The notes under the pieces: generated by a model | What the model saw: the letters and a program-made list of their open reading frames with translations, nothing else | Told to the model about the DNA's origin: nothing | The model's database searches: none | Shown: one piece after another, positions 22,519 to 32,279 of the stretch | Numbering within the stretch: position 1 is the stretch's first letter | How the letters are laid out: every line of letters begins with the position of its first letter | Made by a program: the position numbers and the translations under genes | From: Sipunculus nudus | Lineage: Eukaryota; Annelida; Sipuncula; Golfingiida; Sipunculidae | Direction: 5' to 3' | Length of the DNA: 64,000 nucleotides | NCBI GenBank assembly: GCA_026874595.1 | Contig: CM049322.1 | Location: forward strand, 32,258,340-32,322,339

Positions 22519-24125
22519 TCATTTAAGAATAGTTTGGAATTCACTGTCATCCCTTTTTTCTTCTGCGAACTTTGATTGTTCGATGCTCATTCGCGAACTG
22601 CAGGAACACAGGATCATGTGACGGTTTTTGTTGTCGAGATGAGGGCTTCCATTTTTAACGCGTGAAGGCATCAGCACGTGTAAGATCTTAGCGGGCACAG
22701 CATCGTCGTCCACGATATTAACCAGCATGGCTAAGAACCTGGGCGCGGAGAAGGCTACTTCTTGTACTTGAACGGGTGCGCAGTGTCGGCCGGAGAACAC
22801 ATCATGATTGAAAAGGACTACACCGTGTGTAGTATTCAGATTCCAGGTGAAACATTCCACATTGGGCTGTAAGATCTGGAAGATGGGAGTCACATCAGCG
22901 GTGATACAGTCATTGCCGAACAGATACCGCATGGCCGCACTTTGATTGTAGATACCATTCCAGGAATCAGGCAGGGTCTTTGATTCCAGGAAATTGAATT
23001 TGATAGCATAGGTGATCAATTCGATGGCGCGGTTACTCAGTAGGAATCGGAAAATGCATGACGGGACTGTGAATGCGCTCCACCCGTTTTTCAGCTGACC
23101 CGGGGCGTGTTGTTTTGACCAATTTTCAGCCAGGAAGTATCGCGCTTTGGTTTGATGCGAGGTTGTTTTCTCACCCGTTTTCAAATCAACCAGCGCTTCA
23201 CGTTGCATGATGAGGATAAAATTTTTACCTTCATCCAGAAATGCGGCAATTTCTAGACGTGCTCTCCAGAACATATCTTTAGGCGGGGTGCATTCTTTGT
23301 GTACGGAAGTTTCATCACAGCGGTTCAAATGGCGCAAGATCTTGGAGGCCCCATTCATTTCTTCCAGAGTCCATTTTTCTTTGTGACAGAATTCTAAGAA
23401 ATCAGTAGCCTCTTTTTCCAGGGGATTGGTTTTCACCAGGTAGACCGTACTAAGAATACGCGATTTCGGTACACCGCATTTCAGCATGGCATTGACAGCA
23501 CGAATTTGTTCTTTTTTCAGCGCGTCGACCACGGTTGTCATTGTATCAGTGTGTTTCTCGTAATCAGCATACCCTTGCCACAATTCGAAATCGGGTAGAG
23601 ATTTCTTGGGTTGTGGTGGTGTTTCAGTTTCCTTGGCGGGGGGTGGTGGTCCTTCAACGACCATCGGCTCCGGTTCTTTTACCGGTTCTTGCACGTTACC
23701 AGTCTCTGGTCCGGGGGTGGCACTTGGAACATCGTTAGCAGACGAATGGGTTTCACAGCAAGGCGGGTTGTCCAAGGCTGGTTTCTTGTTTTCAAATATA
23801 TGATCAAGAGGGCTCGGTTTCATTTGCCCTTCTTCCATCCACCTGGCGGCATCTTCTTGATCTTGTAATTTTTGCCATTCTTCACGTGTGAGTTTTTCTT
23901 TCTCCATACTGTCAACAAGCACTTGGGGTATTTCGTCTTCAAACCAAGCGGGTGATGACCATGTGATTACTCGTGGTGGGTCGGAGTAATCGTAGGAGTC
24001 AAGTTTTGAACGATACTTGTACAATTTGCCTAATCTCTGGAACCTCAGCGAGTCGGCAGATTCAAGTTTGTAGTTGTGCTTGTTCTCTCGTACAAAATCG
24101 AGCAGCTGGAATTTTTCTGCGGCAT
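22519..24125 (-). CDS. Unknown leftward protein, about 530 aa, start in a different frame
   Basis: The long open frame ends at 22519 and is open back to about 24165 but has no ATG near its beginning; a TTG sits at 24024. The ATG placed 42 bases after a TATAAAAG box (24160-24167, minus) is at 24125, and its frame is offset by -1 from the main frame, with a run of five A near the fourth codon. The main frame contains an acidic helical N-terminus (LTREEWQKLQDQEDAARW), a Pro/Glu-rich linker with PPPPAKETETPPQP, and a folded C-terminal 350 residues with several Cys and Trp. No domain is recognised. A 1-base deletion or frameshifting near the start are both possible. It diverges from the polymerase gene. 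Confidence 0.7.
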
Positions 24126-24314
24126 GGGAGGCGTATGCCAGACTTAAAAAGCCCCCCGACTTTTATAGTTTCGAAACCGGAAGTATCAAATAAATTATAG
24201 ATGTCTACCGGAAATGCTTTGAAAAAATTAATACCCACCGGAAATGCTTTCAACAAAATAACTTCTATTTATAGGAGGTCACGTGGGGTCTTTGCCAGTC
24301 ATTCAGCGTCAGCC
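24126..24314. promoter_or_regulatory. Divergent promoter between the 530-aa gene and DNA polymerase
   Basis: A minus-strand TATAAAAG (24160-24167) and a plus-strand TATTTATAG (24266-24274) point outward. Between them are three ETS-like motifs: CCGGAAGT at about 24176, and CCGGAAAT at about 24209 and 24239. The spacing of each TATA box to its ATG (42 and about 48 bases) matches the rest of the element. Confidence 0.6.
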
Positions 24315-27300
24315 ATGGCAACGTCACGACCTTACACGTTAATGGAAAAAACCCAGGCCTACTTCAAAAGATTCAAGAAAAAAGGAGTGGTGGTTCAGGT
24401 ACTGCCTGACTTGGAAAAGCTGAAAAAGAAGAAAACTTATGAAGCGTTGTACAGTATATTTGAACCGCTGTTGGACGAATGGAAAAAAACTTTAACCGAA
24501 GAATGTTTCGCTCAAGTTAACATGATTTCACCAGGTCTACAAAACAAAGCATTCAATACAAAATGGTTGCGCAAAGAAGATTTAACATTAGAATACATCA
24601 TGACGCAAGTAGAGAAAACTTTAAACAGCAATGAACATTTTCGCCTTACCCCAGACTTTGAAATGGAATTGAAGACGGTAGAAATACCTGAATCAGTCGG
24701 AGGGCCCTGCAAACAAGTCTGGCAAAAGAACCCACGTACTTATTTGGATCCTGGGAAAATATCTCGTGCATACCAACGGGAAGATTGTTTTATTGCCGCT
24801 TTTATATTAATGGATTGGAACAATCAAAACAGATTTCCACGCCAGTGGCGCACGCGATCTTTATCGAAAGCCCTGTTGAAAGAATTGGACACAGAAGTTA
24901 AAAGAATTAAGAAAGACGCAAAAATCACCCGTTCTCGAGTGAGCATCAGTGAAATGAAACGGATCAGTGAATTGTTTCCTGACAAGAACATCTTGGTTTT
25001 TCATGATGAAGGGGATCAAGTTTTGTTTCGATCAGCAAACTGGTCGTCAGAGAAACCTACAGTTTTGATTTTGGCTAATGATGGGCATGCATGGGGAATT
25101 TTAAAAATCAAAAATCATTTATCCAAAACAAGTGATTTTTGTATAGTGTGTTTTAAATACATGGGGAAAAAAATGCACCAGTGTGTAGGCGTGTGTAAAA
25201 TGTGCGGTTTAGCACCTAAGTGTAAATTCAATGAAGACAAAGACAAATTAATGAAGTGCAGCGATTGCGGGTTTTATGGGTTTTACGGGGAAAACTGTTT
25301 TAACAAACATAAGAAATCCATCTCAGGGAAATCGAGCACGTGTAAAAAAAGAAAAATCTGTGAAAACTGTGGGCAGATTTTATATGATGCCAAACATCAA
25401 TGTGGTTTTTACAAATGCAATATTTGTCACATGGATGTCGCTGTGGGAACGGCCCATTCGTGTTACATGAAACCTTTGAAATCAAATTACGTGGATTCAA
25501 AACTCCCCCGCCCGTACCTATTTTGGGATACGGAAGCCATGCAATCCCCGCCGAATGAAAAAGGCATATCGGCGCACACGGTCAATGCCATCGTAGCCCA
25601 TTACGTGTGCGAATTTTGTTTACAAAAAATTCATATGGAAGACGTTCTCCGCGCGGACTCACAAAATTGTAAATGCGGGCGATTTCAGTTTAAAGATGTA
25701 ATTTCTTTTTTTGATTTGATGTTCCACGATATGCGTTATTGGTCAGAGAGAACCACTATATGTTTTGCTCATAACTTCGGTGGGTACGACGGCGGTTTCC
25801 TGCAACAGTATCTGATTTCAAAAGGATGGGCGGCCGATTACATCATTGCCCGCGGGTTACGGGTCATCACTATGAGAGCGAAATGGGTAGACTTTAAAGA
25901 TTCGTTGAATTTGATCCCCATCGCATTAGCGAAATTCCCTAAAGCGTTCGGTTTAACTGAATTGAAGAAAGGGTATTTTCCGTACATGTTCAACACCATG
26001 GAAAATGATGATTATGAAGGCCCGATGCCTGAGAAAAGATTTTTCAAACAAAACGGGAACGCGGAATTCGATCAGTGGTATGAAGACAAAGTCAAATCAG
26101 GTTATATTTGGAACCATCAGCAAGAATTGTTTGAGTATTGTAACAGCGATGTAGAATTAATAAAACAAGGGTGTTTGAAATTTAGGGAAACGTACCATTT
26201 GAAAACGGGGTTTGATATATTCTTGCACTCTTCCACTCTTCCTGCGGCTTGCATGTATGATTACCGGTTAAATTATTTAAAGCCCAATCAAATCGCCATG
26301 ATCCCGCCTTTGATTTCACGCACTCATGTATCCGAGAAAGCGAACCAATGGTTGGATGAATTACAAGTGAACACGCCGTACAAAATTCACCGCGGTGAAG
26401 ACAATTGGAACGCGAAAGAATGTCAGATTCAATTATGTGACGGGAAATACGTAACCGTGGATGGGTACTGCCCTGAAACCTTCACCGTGTATGAATTTAA
26501 CGGGTGTATTTGGCACGGATGCCCTGTATGCACGGATCCTGAAGGTACGGTGCCGAATTCCAACTTGGTCAATTACCAAGCGCACGCTCACCAAATGAAA
26601 AAAGAATCGAAATTGCGTATGACCGGTTATTCAGTGGTATCCATTTGGGAACACACGTACGTCCCCCGGAAATCTATCGAGGTAAAAAAACATTTACAAC
26701 CGCGAGACGCTTTTTTCGGAGGGAGGACCAATGCAACGTGTTTGTACAAGAAAATCACTAACGCGGATGAAAGGATCGATTATTATGACGTGACATCCTT
26801 GTACCCGTATGTACAAAAAAACAACAAGTACCCTGTGGGTGAACCGAAAGTGGTGATGAAACCTACATTAGAAAGATTGAACCAATCCCCGGGTGGAATT
26901 TTTTGTGGTAAATTTCTACCTCCCAAGAATTTGTTCAATCCGGTATTGCCGTACCGTGCGTGCAATAAATTGATGTTTCCCCTATGCGCGAAATGTGCGG
27001 AAACGTGTAACCAAAGGGGAAAATGCCAGCATAAAGAAAGCGAGCGTGTTTTGGTAGGGTCTTGGTGCATTCCCGAAGTCAAAACAGCTTTGGAGAAAGG
27101 ATATGAATTAATAGAGGGGTATGAAATGTGGGAATGGGAAAATTGGGAATTCATTTTCTGCCCATACATCGAGAAATGGTATGTGGAGAAAACCCAGGCT
27201 TCAGGTTGGCCTACAGACGACCCGATGGAACGTACAGAGTATGGGAAATTGTTGAAAGAGAAACAAGGCATTACCATTGATCCTGATAAAGTCGCCCATA

Positions 27301-28055
27301 ACCCAGCATTACGGTTTGTTGCCAAACAAGCCTTGAACACCTTGTGGGGAAAGTTTGGTCAAAAAGACGGGCAAGTTAAAAAAGTGCAAGTGACCGATTA
27401 CGATGAATTGATCAACATATTAGATGATCCGACAGCAGATGTATTGGACATTGTGAATCTGGGCGAACACGTTGTGCAAGTAGAATGGAAGAAAACCGAA
27501 GACGACTACGATTTGGGCCGTACCAACAATGTGGTGATAGCTGCTTTTACGACCTGTTATGGTCGAATGGAACTGTACAAAATTTTAGATTTTTTGCAGG
27601 AAAGGGTATTGTATTTCGACACTGATTCCGTGATATTTTATTCAGGGCCCAACGACCTACCGTTACCGACGGGGCCGTTGATGGGGGATTTAACAGATGA
27701 GTTGGATGGTGGGAAGATTGTAGAATTTGTGAGTGGGGGACCCAAGAATTATGGGTATTTGGGGGTAGACAGAAACGGGAAGAAAATGGCGTGTCAGAAA
27801 GCCCGAGGGTTTCAAATTGAAGGGAAGGTGGATTTTTATGATTTAAAGAATATGGTTGATGCTTTATTGAAGGGTGAGGTACAGACCCCAATGAATGTCC
27901 CTATTGAATTCCATGTGTTACGGGATAAGCAAGGCAATGTGAAATCCATGCAATTGGATAAAATGTATACAGCTGTATATGACAAACGCCGGTTTTGGCG
28001 TGAAGGCGATGGTCTTGATATGTACACTACATTTCCTTATGGTTTTTCAAAATAA
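24315..28055 (+). CDS. Protein-primed family B DNA polymerase, about 1246 aa
   Basis: Replicates the element using a terminal protein primer (family knowledge). In order: an N-terminal region with EDCFIAAFIL and NDGHAWGI, reminiscent of the OTU-like region found in front of Polinton polymerases; several Cys/His zinc ribbons (about 280-390); the 3'-5' exonuclease with FWDTEAM (Asp405/Glu407), NFGGYDGGF (Asp492) and YCNSDVE (Asp612); and the polymerase domain with DVTSLYPYV (motif A, Asp825), KQALNTLWGKFG (motif B, Lys1004) and FDTDSV (motif C, Asp1102/Asp1104). All catalytic residues are present. An upstream in-frame ATG at 24201 would add 38 residues but lies before the probable TATA box. The frame survives several runs of seven or eight A. 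An AATAAA overlaps the stop codon. Confidence 0.95.
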   Translation: MATSRPYTLMEKTQAYFKRFKKKGVVVQVLPDLEKLKKKKTYEALYSIFEPLLDEWKKTLTEECFAQVNMISPGLQNKAFNTKWLRKEDLTLEYIMTQVEKTLNSNEHFRLTPDFEMELKTVEIPESVGGPCKQVWQKNPRTYLDPGKISRAYQREDCFIAAFILMDWNNQNRFPRQWRTRSLSKALLKELDTEVKRIKKDAKITRSRVSISEMKRISELFPDKNILVFHDEGDQVLFRSANWSSEKPTVLILANDGHAWGILKIKNHLSKTSDFCIVCFKYMGKKMHQCVGVCKMCGLAPKCKFNEDKDKLMKCSDCGFYGFYGENCFNKHKKSISGKSSTCKKRKICENCGQILYDAKHQCGFYKCNICHMDVAVGTAHSCYMKPLKSNYVDSKLPRPYLFWDTEAMQSPPNEKGISAHTVNAIVAHYVCEFCLQKIHMEDVLRADSQNCKCGRFQFKDVISFFDLMFHDMRYWSERTTICFAHNFGGYDGGFLQQYLISKGWAADYIIARGLRVITMRAKWVDFKDSLNLIPIALAKFPKAFGLTELKKGYFPYMFNTMENDDYEGPMPEKRFFKQNGNAEFDQWYEDKVKSGYIWNHQQELFEYCNSDVELIKQGCLKFRETYHLKTGFDIFLHSSTLPAACMYDYRLNYLKPNQIAMIPPLISRTHVSEKANQWLDELQVNTPYKIHRGEDNWNAKECQIQLCDGKYVTVDGYCPETFTVYEFNGCIWHGCPVCTDPEGTVPNSNLVNYQAHAHQMKKESKLRMTGYSVVSIWEHTYVPRKSIEVKKHLQPRDAFFGGRTNATCLYKKITNADERIDYYDVTSLYPYVQKNNKYPVGEPKVVMKPTLERLNQSPGGIFCGKFLPPKNLFNPVLPYRACNKLMFPLCAKCAETCNQRGKCQHKESERVLVGSWCIPEVKTALEKGYELIEGYEMWEWENWEFIFCPYIEKWYVEKTQASGWPTDDPMERTEYGKLLKEKQGITIDPDKVAHNPALRFVAKQALNTLWGKFGQKDGQVKKVQVTDYDELINILDDPTADVLDIVNLGEHVVQVEWKKTEDDYDLGRTNNVVIAAFTTCYGRMELYKILDFLQERVLYFDTDSVIFYSGPNDLPLPTGPLMGDLTDELDGGKIVEFVSGGPKNYGYLGVDRNGKKMACQKARGFQIEGKVDFYDLKNMVDALLKGEVQTPMNVPIEFHVLRDKQGNVKSMQLDKMYTAVYDKRRFWREGDGLDMYTTFPYGFSK

Positions 28056-28102
28056 AGTTTGTGTGTATAAATATCTGTGTGGTCATTGTTTTTTTTCAAA
28101 AG

Positions 28103-28723
28103 ATGTGGTACAAATTCCATCATCCGTTTACCATGTTGATCGCCGGACCAACCTCGTCCGGGAAAACAGTGTGGGTGTGCAAGTTGATCAAACATATGAC
28201 TGAAATGATTGATCCGGTACCTGAACGAGTGCTGTGGTGTTATGCCGAACCTCAAGCCATTTATACCGAGTTAAAACAAATGTTAAAAGATAAAATATTT
28301 TTTCAAGAAGGGTTACCTCCGAGAAATATAAAAGCCGGAACGTTATTAGTCATCGACGATTTGATGCGAGAAAGCGGTGTAGAAACAGCAAAAATATTTG
28401 AAAAAGGAAGCCATCACAGAAACATATCTATTATCTTTATCGCTCAAAATTTATTTCATCAGAAAAAAGAACAACGGGACATTTCGTTAAATTCGCATTA
28501 CATGGTGTTAATGAAAAATCCACGGGACCGTTTACAATTTGAATCGTTAGCCCGTCAAGTTTACCCCACCAAAGCAAAAGAATTACGTCACATTTATGAA
28601 GATGCTACAAAAGAACCGCACGGGTATTTGTTGTTAGATTTTACGCAGAGGTGCCCGGATGAATACCGGTTAAGAACAAAAATATTCCCTGACGAAGAAC
28701 ATATTTATTATCAACCAGAATGA
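28103..28723 (+). CDS. FtsK/HerA-like genome-packaging ATPase, about 206 aa
   Basis: Walker A GPTSSGKT is at residues 15-22 and Walker B LLVIDDL about residue 90, followed by a sensor-like IIFIAQN segment. This size and pattern match the A32-like packaging ATPases of Polintons, adintoviruses and large DNA viruses, which pump genomic DNA into preformed capsids. The start at 28103 follows a TATAAATA at 28065 by 38 bases; an ATG at 28061 would lie upstream of any plausible transcription start. The stop overlaps the next start codon as ATGA. Confidence 0.92.
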   Translation: MWYKFHHPFTMLIAGPTSSGKTVWVCKLIKHMTEMIDPVPERVLWCYAEPQAIYTELKQMLKDKIFFQEGLPPRNIKAGTLLVIDDLMRESGVETAKIFEKGSHHRNISIIFIAQNLFHQKKEQRDISLNSHYMVLMKNPRDRLQFESLARQVYPTKAKELRHIYEDATKEPHGYLLLDFTQRCPDEYRLRTKIFPDEEHIYYQPE

Positions 28724-31254
28724 TTCCGTTTGCGGTACATATTGCCGGGGTGACGGTGGTAGCGGTGATAGAACTTTTAATTGAGTTGGCCGTGCAAGCC
28801 ATCGAATGGGGTGTGGAAGAATTATTCAGATACATCCAATGGAAAAGGGCTGGTATGCCATCATCAGATGCCAGTCAGAAAAAAGGATGGTTACAAATCG
28901 AAGGCAACTACCGTGTGTTTTGGCCCCCTCCGGATTCTTACGTTTTCAGTTTACACGACATTTATGTGAAACAGAAAACAAATAAAAAAGGATATTTAAA
29001 AACGAGGTTAGCTTTTGTCAAACAAAAAGATAAAACATTTAAAATCCGTTTAGTGAAAATGCGAGAATCACAATTGGAAGGCCGTATGCAGACCAGCAAT
29101 GATGCGGGGAGACCGATTATTTTAGATGCGGATACATCTCAGAAAGTGATTGATTGGTTTAATGAGTCTAAAATTGTTGACCGATGGATTGTCGTCAATA
29201 CTTTAATGTTGGTCTACCTTCAATTTCCTTGGCATTTATGGTATTCAGCATTAATCAATCAACCTTTAGAAGCAAGGTACGTCCCATCATTAACCGAAAA
29301 ATGGGGAAATAAAGATCCACGGTACCAAACATATTATGACCGTTACAATTCAAACGGGAAACATTACTGGGCCTACCATAAACGTATCAACGGGAAAACT
29401 TATATGCGCGTGGATATCCCGTTACCCATTGAAGAATTAAATGTTAAAGGGTATATCACCGAAGGCAAACGTGTCCCGTGTTTAACGAGAGACCCGACCT
29501 CTAGAAAATATCTAGATATAGGGAAATCGGAATGGTACCATCAATTTTTTATTGACATGGAAAAAGGTAAAAAATATCGGGAAGAATTTATGAATGAATT
29601 AACAGAAAAAGAAATGTTAGGAAAATCTCCGTTCAGTGGAAATAAAAATTTAGAAGATTTTGGAATCCGACCTGTGCCGGGCTTGAGTTCACCGACTAAC
29701 CGTACTAAAATAACAAAATATGGTTGGGCTCATAAAGACGATGGGATTTGGATAGAAGAACCGTTTATCAATATATATTTACCTCAATATTATAATATTC
29801 ACACCAGATATTATAAGAAAAAAACGGTGATGATGAAAGTGATTAATAAAGTGCGATTAGCCATACAAAATGAAATTTTTCAATTGTGGCGTCTGGTATG
29901 GTGGAAAATCAACGGTCCTGACGCCCCTGGGTTTGAAAACGAAATGGAAGGAGACCCGTTTTGGGGTGTATCGTTTGATCAGTACGGGACCTTATTTGAA
30001 TTACCCATACCCCATTTTTACCATCCTCCTCATTTACGTCAAGAATTATTAGAAATCCGTGAAAGTTTTCATATGGACGCAAAACTGTTATCCATGCCAG
30101 CTTTTCATAAAACCCGCCCAGAATCGCGGACGTATAAAGCGTATAAACAACTACAACCGTATCAAAATTGGACTTGGTACTTATTACATGCGGAGTATGG
30201 TATTTCTGAACAAATTAAACGAAACACACAATTAGATTATCACGGGTTAAAAATGTATTATAACATTTTAAGAGAACGCGGGCAGGAAGTAGAAAATTTA
30301 CCGGATATGCCGGGAAAAATACCTATGAAGATTCATTGGCTATTAGAATACATTTTAACGGACGAAACCGTGGATTTGGATACGTCGTATTCCCCGCGGT
30401 ACAAATTATTTAACGAAGATCAAGTCCGAAAATATCGCAGTAAATATTTAAAAGTAAGAAAATATGATTTAGTTTTAAAATTATTTTATGAACGGGATAA
30501 AATCGGAGTGGCTGATAAAGCCGTGTTGGGAGAAATTATGGGATTAGCCCGACCGTTTATCGGTGCACCCACGTGGGATCCGATGAATCCGTTACCAGAA
30601 ATTCCTGAATTATACCCTTCTTGGAAAAAAATGGAAACGATGAAACGACAATTATGGTTAAACGAAACAGAACTGGATTTAGCAAAAGAATGTTTAATTC
30701 AAGTGACTCATTTTTTTCGTACATATTCTTATTTCGATACTCGCGAAGACGACCATAATCCCGCGCGCCGACCTTGGGCGAAACTGTATAAGAGGGTAAA
30801 CCGTTGGTTGAAAGAATTATGGCAGTTTGAAACAGAAGTGTATTTTGTGCATGGCTTTCCACAACCAGGGTTTTGGCGTCATCCAGCTCCCGAAAAAGAT
30901 TACGGGAAAGGACAAGATGTAGGATATTGGAAAAAAGAACAAGAAAAAATAAAGAAAGAAATTAAGAAAAAAGAGATTCTAATAACACACGAACAGAAAA
31001 AGAGAATCCCGTCCACTTGGGATTGGACAACATTAAAGAAAAATTTTTCGGCGTATCACGAGAATAAAGAACGTGTGCGCGCGTTAGATTTAATAAGAAA
31101 AAAACAACAAGTTAACAGTAAAGTGGAAGACAGTCCTGAAAAGAAACGGGCTCGAATAGAATACCGTGAAAAAATGAGAGCTTGGTATTCGGTAGGAAAA
31201 TCCGAACCAAATAAACCGGTTGACACGGGGAAAGAAAGGACGGTAGGAGTATAA
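28720..31254 (+). CDS. Large unknown protein with N-terminal hydrophobic segment, 844 aa
   Basis: Starts inside the ATPase stop (ATGA overlap), so it is probably translated from the same transcript by termination-reinitiation. Residues 3-33 are hydrophobic with few charges (VHIAGVTVVAVIELLIELAV), consistent with a membrane anchor or amphipathic helix. The remaining 800 residues are unusually rich in Trp, Tyr, Lys, Pro and nearly free of Cys; the C-terminal 100 residues are a Lys/Glu-rich helix. No domain is recognised. Its place between ATPase and capsid genes suggests a virion or terminal-protein-like role, which is a guess. A TATAAAAG box for the next gene overlaps its stop. Confidence 0.85.
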   Translation: MIPFAVHIAGVTVVAVIELLIELAVQAIEWGVEELFRYIQWKRAGMPSSDASQKKGWLQIEGNYRVFWPPPDSYVFSLHDIYVKQKTNKKGYLKTRLAFVKQKDKTFKIRLVKMRESQLEGRMQTSNDAGRPIILDADTSQKVIDWFNESKIVDRWIVVNTLMLVYLQFPWHLWYSALINQPLEARYVPSLTEKWGNKDPRYQTYYDRYNSNGKHYWAYHKRINGKTYMRVDIPLPIEELNVKGYITEGKRVPCLTRDPTSRKYLDIGKSEWYHQFFIDMEKGKKYREEFMNELTEKEMLGKSPFSGNKNLEDFGIRPVPGLSSPTNRTKITKYGWAHKDDGIWIEEPFINIYLPQYYNIHTRYYKKKTVMMKVINKVRLAIQNEIFQLWRLVWWKINGPDAPGFENEMEGDPFWGVSFDQYGTLFELPIPHFYHPPHLRQELLEIRESFHMDAKLLSMPAFHKTRPESRTYKAYKQLQPYQNWTWYLLHAEYGISEQIKRNTQLDYHGLKMYYNILRERGQEVENLPDMPGKIPMKIHWLLEYILTDETVDLDTSYSPRYKLFNEDQVRKYRSKYLKVRKYDLVLKLFYERDKIGVADKAVLGEIMGLARPFIGAPTWDPMNPLPEIPELYPSWKKMETMKRQLWLNETELDLAKECLIQVTHFFRTYSYFDTREDDHNPARRPWAKLYKRVNRWLKELWQFETEVYFVHGFPQPGFWRHPAPEKDYGKGQDVGYWKKEQEKIKKEIKKKEILITHEQKKRIPSTWDWTTLKKNFSAYHENKERVRALDLIRKKQQVNSKVEDSPEKKRARIEYREKMRAWYSVGKSEPNKPVDTGKERTVGV

Positions 31255-31257
31255 AAG
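31250..31257 (+). promoter_or_regulatory. TATA box for the core-protein gene
   Basis: TATAAAAG, 38 bases before the ATG at 31288 and overlapping the stop codon of the 844-aa gene. Confidence 0.6.
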
Positions 31258-31287
31258 AAAGTTATTTAACCGGGATCATACAGAAAA

Positions 31288-32279
31288 ATGGCACGTTTTA
31301 GCGTGTTAAACCACGAGGTATTTCATCGGTAGGAAGATCTGCTTCAGGATTTTCAAAAGTTGGAATAAGTGGAGCAGCGGGGAAACGTGTATTTCAAAGA
31401 GCGGGTCCGAGCAGCGGTTTAACGCAAGCCGCCAAATTAAGAAGACCTAATTTTAAACCGAATCGTATTCATCCCGCCCGCCCGCCACCCCGTGCCACCG
31501 TTGGACAACCACCCGCCCGGGGCGGTGGACCAGCGCCCGCCCGTCCACCGGGACCTGTACGTCCACCAGCCCAGCCGCGCCCGCCAGGTGTTCCGCCCCG
31601 AGCGGGTCCGCCATCCCGGGCGCCGCCTGTCCGGGGCAGACCGCTGCCTGTCCGGGGACCACCGCCGCCCCATCGTCCGCCTGGTAGCGGTCCCCCGAGG
31701 AGAAGACTTCTAGTTCGTCCTCACGCACGGCCGGCGCCCAGTAGGATTGTTCCTAGAAAACCTCCGATACAACGGGGTCCTCCATTTGCCCAAATGAGAC
31801 GTCCTCCATTAAAAAGAAAAGCCCCAATAATATCACAACATCCTGAACCGAAACGGCAAAAAACTATGGCTTCTGTTAAAAGTAAAAGAGGAGTCAGATC
31901 AACCCGCGCCCGTCCTCAACCTCCTAAAGGAAAACGGCCGAGAACACAACAAAAACAACCTAAAAAGACTAAAAAAACATCAAAAAAGGAAGACATCCAG
32001 AAAAAACAACAACAAATGGAAGAACTTAAGAACAAACGAGAAGAAGCAAAGAAAAAACAACAAATAAGAGAAGAAAAGAAGAAAAAAGAAGCGAAAAAAG
32101 ACGAACAAAAGAAAAAAGAAGAGAAGACAGACGAAAAAAAGAGAAAAGACAATGAAGAAAACAAGAAAAATGACAAAAAAAAGAAAAAAAATGAAGAAGA
32201 AAAAAAGAAAAAAGACGAAGAAGAAAAAAAGAAAAAAAAGAAGAAGAAAAAAAGAAAAAAGAAGACGATGAGAAAATGA
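31288..32279 (+). CDS. Pro/Arg-rich then Lys-rich basic protein (core-like), needs a -1 shift after codon 8
   Basis: The ATG at 31288 has a good context but its frame stops at 31330. The -1 frame is open from 31302 to 32279 with no ATG until 31794. A G_TTA_AAC heptamer (31305-31311) lies in the zero frame exactly in the overlap; this heptamer is used for -1 frameshifting by equine arteritis virus. The product in the open frame is extremely Pro/Arg/Gly-rich (31460-31750, GC-rich), then has PLKRKAPI and finally a Lys/Glu tract. Such composition suits a DNA-condensing virion core protein (inference). A 1-base deletion is the alternative. Its stop overlaps the next ATG as ATGA, again with a -1 frame relation. 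Confidence 0.6.

Noticed and set aside
24201-24314. N-terminal 38-residue extension of the DNA polymerase
   Set aside because: The upstream ATG lies before the probable TATA box at 24266, and the stretch consists of repeated CCGGAAATGCTT motifs, which fit promoter sequence better than protein.
26783-27340. 185-codon minus-strand frame inside the DNA polymerase
   Set aside because: It lies wholly antisense to the conserved polymerase domain and shows no protein-like pattern.
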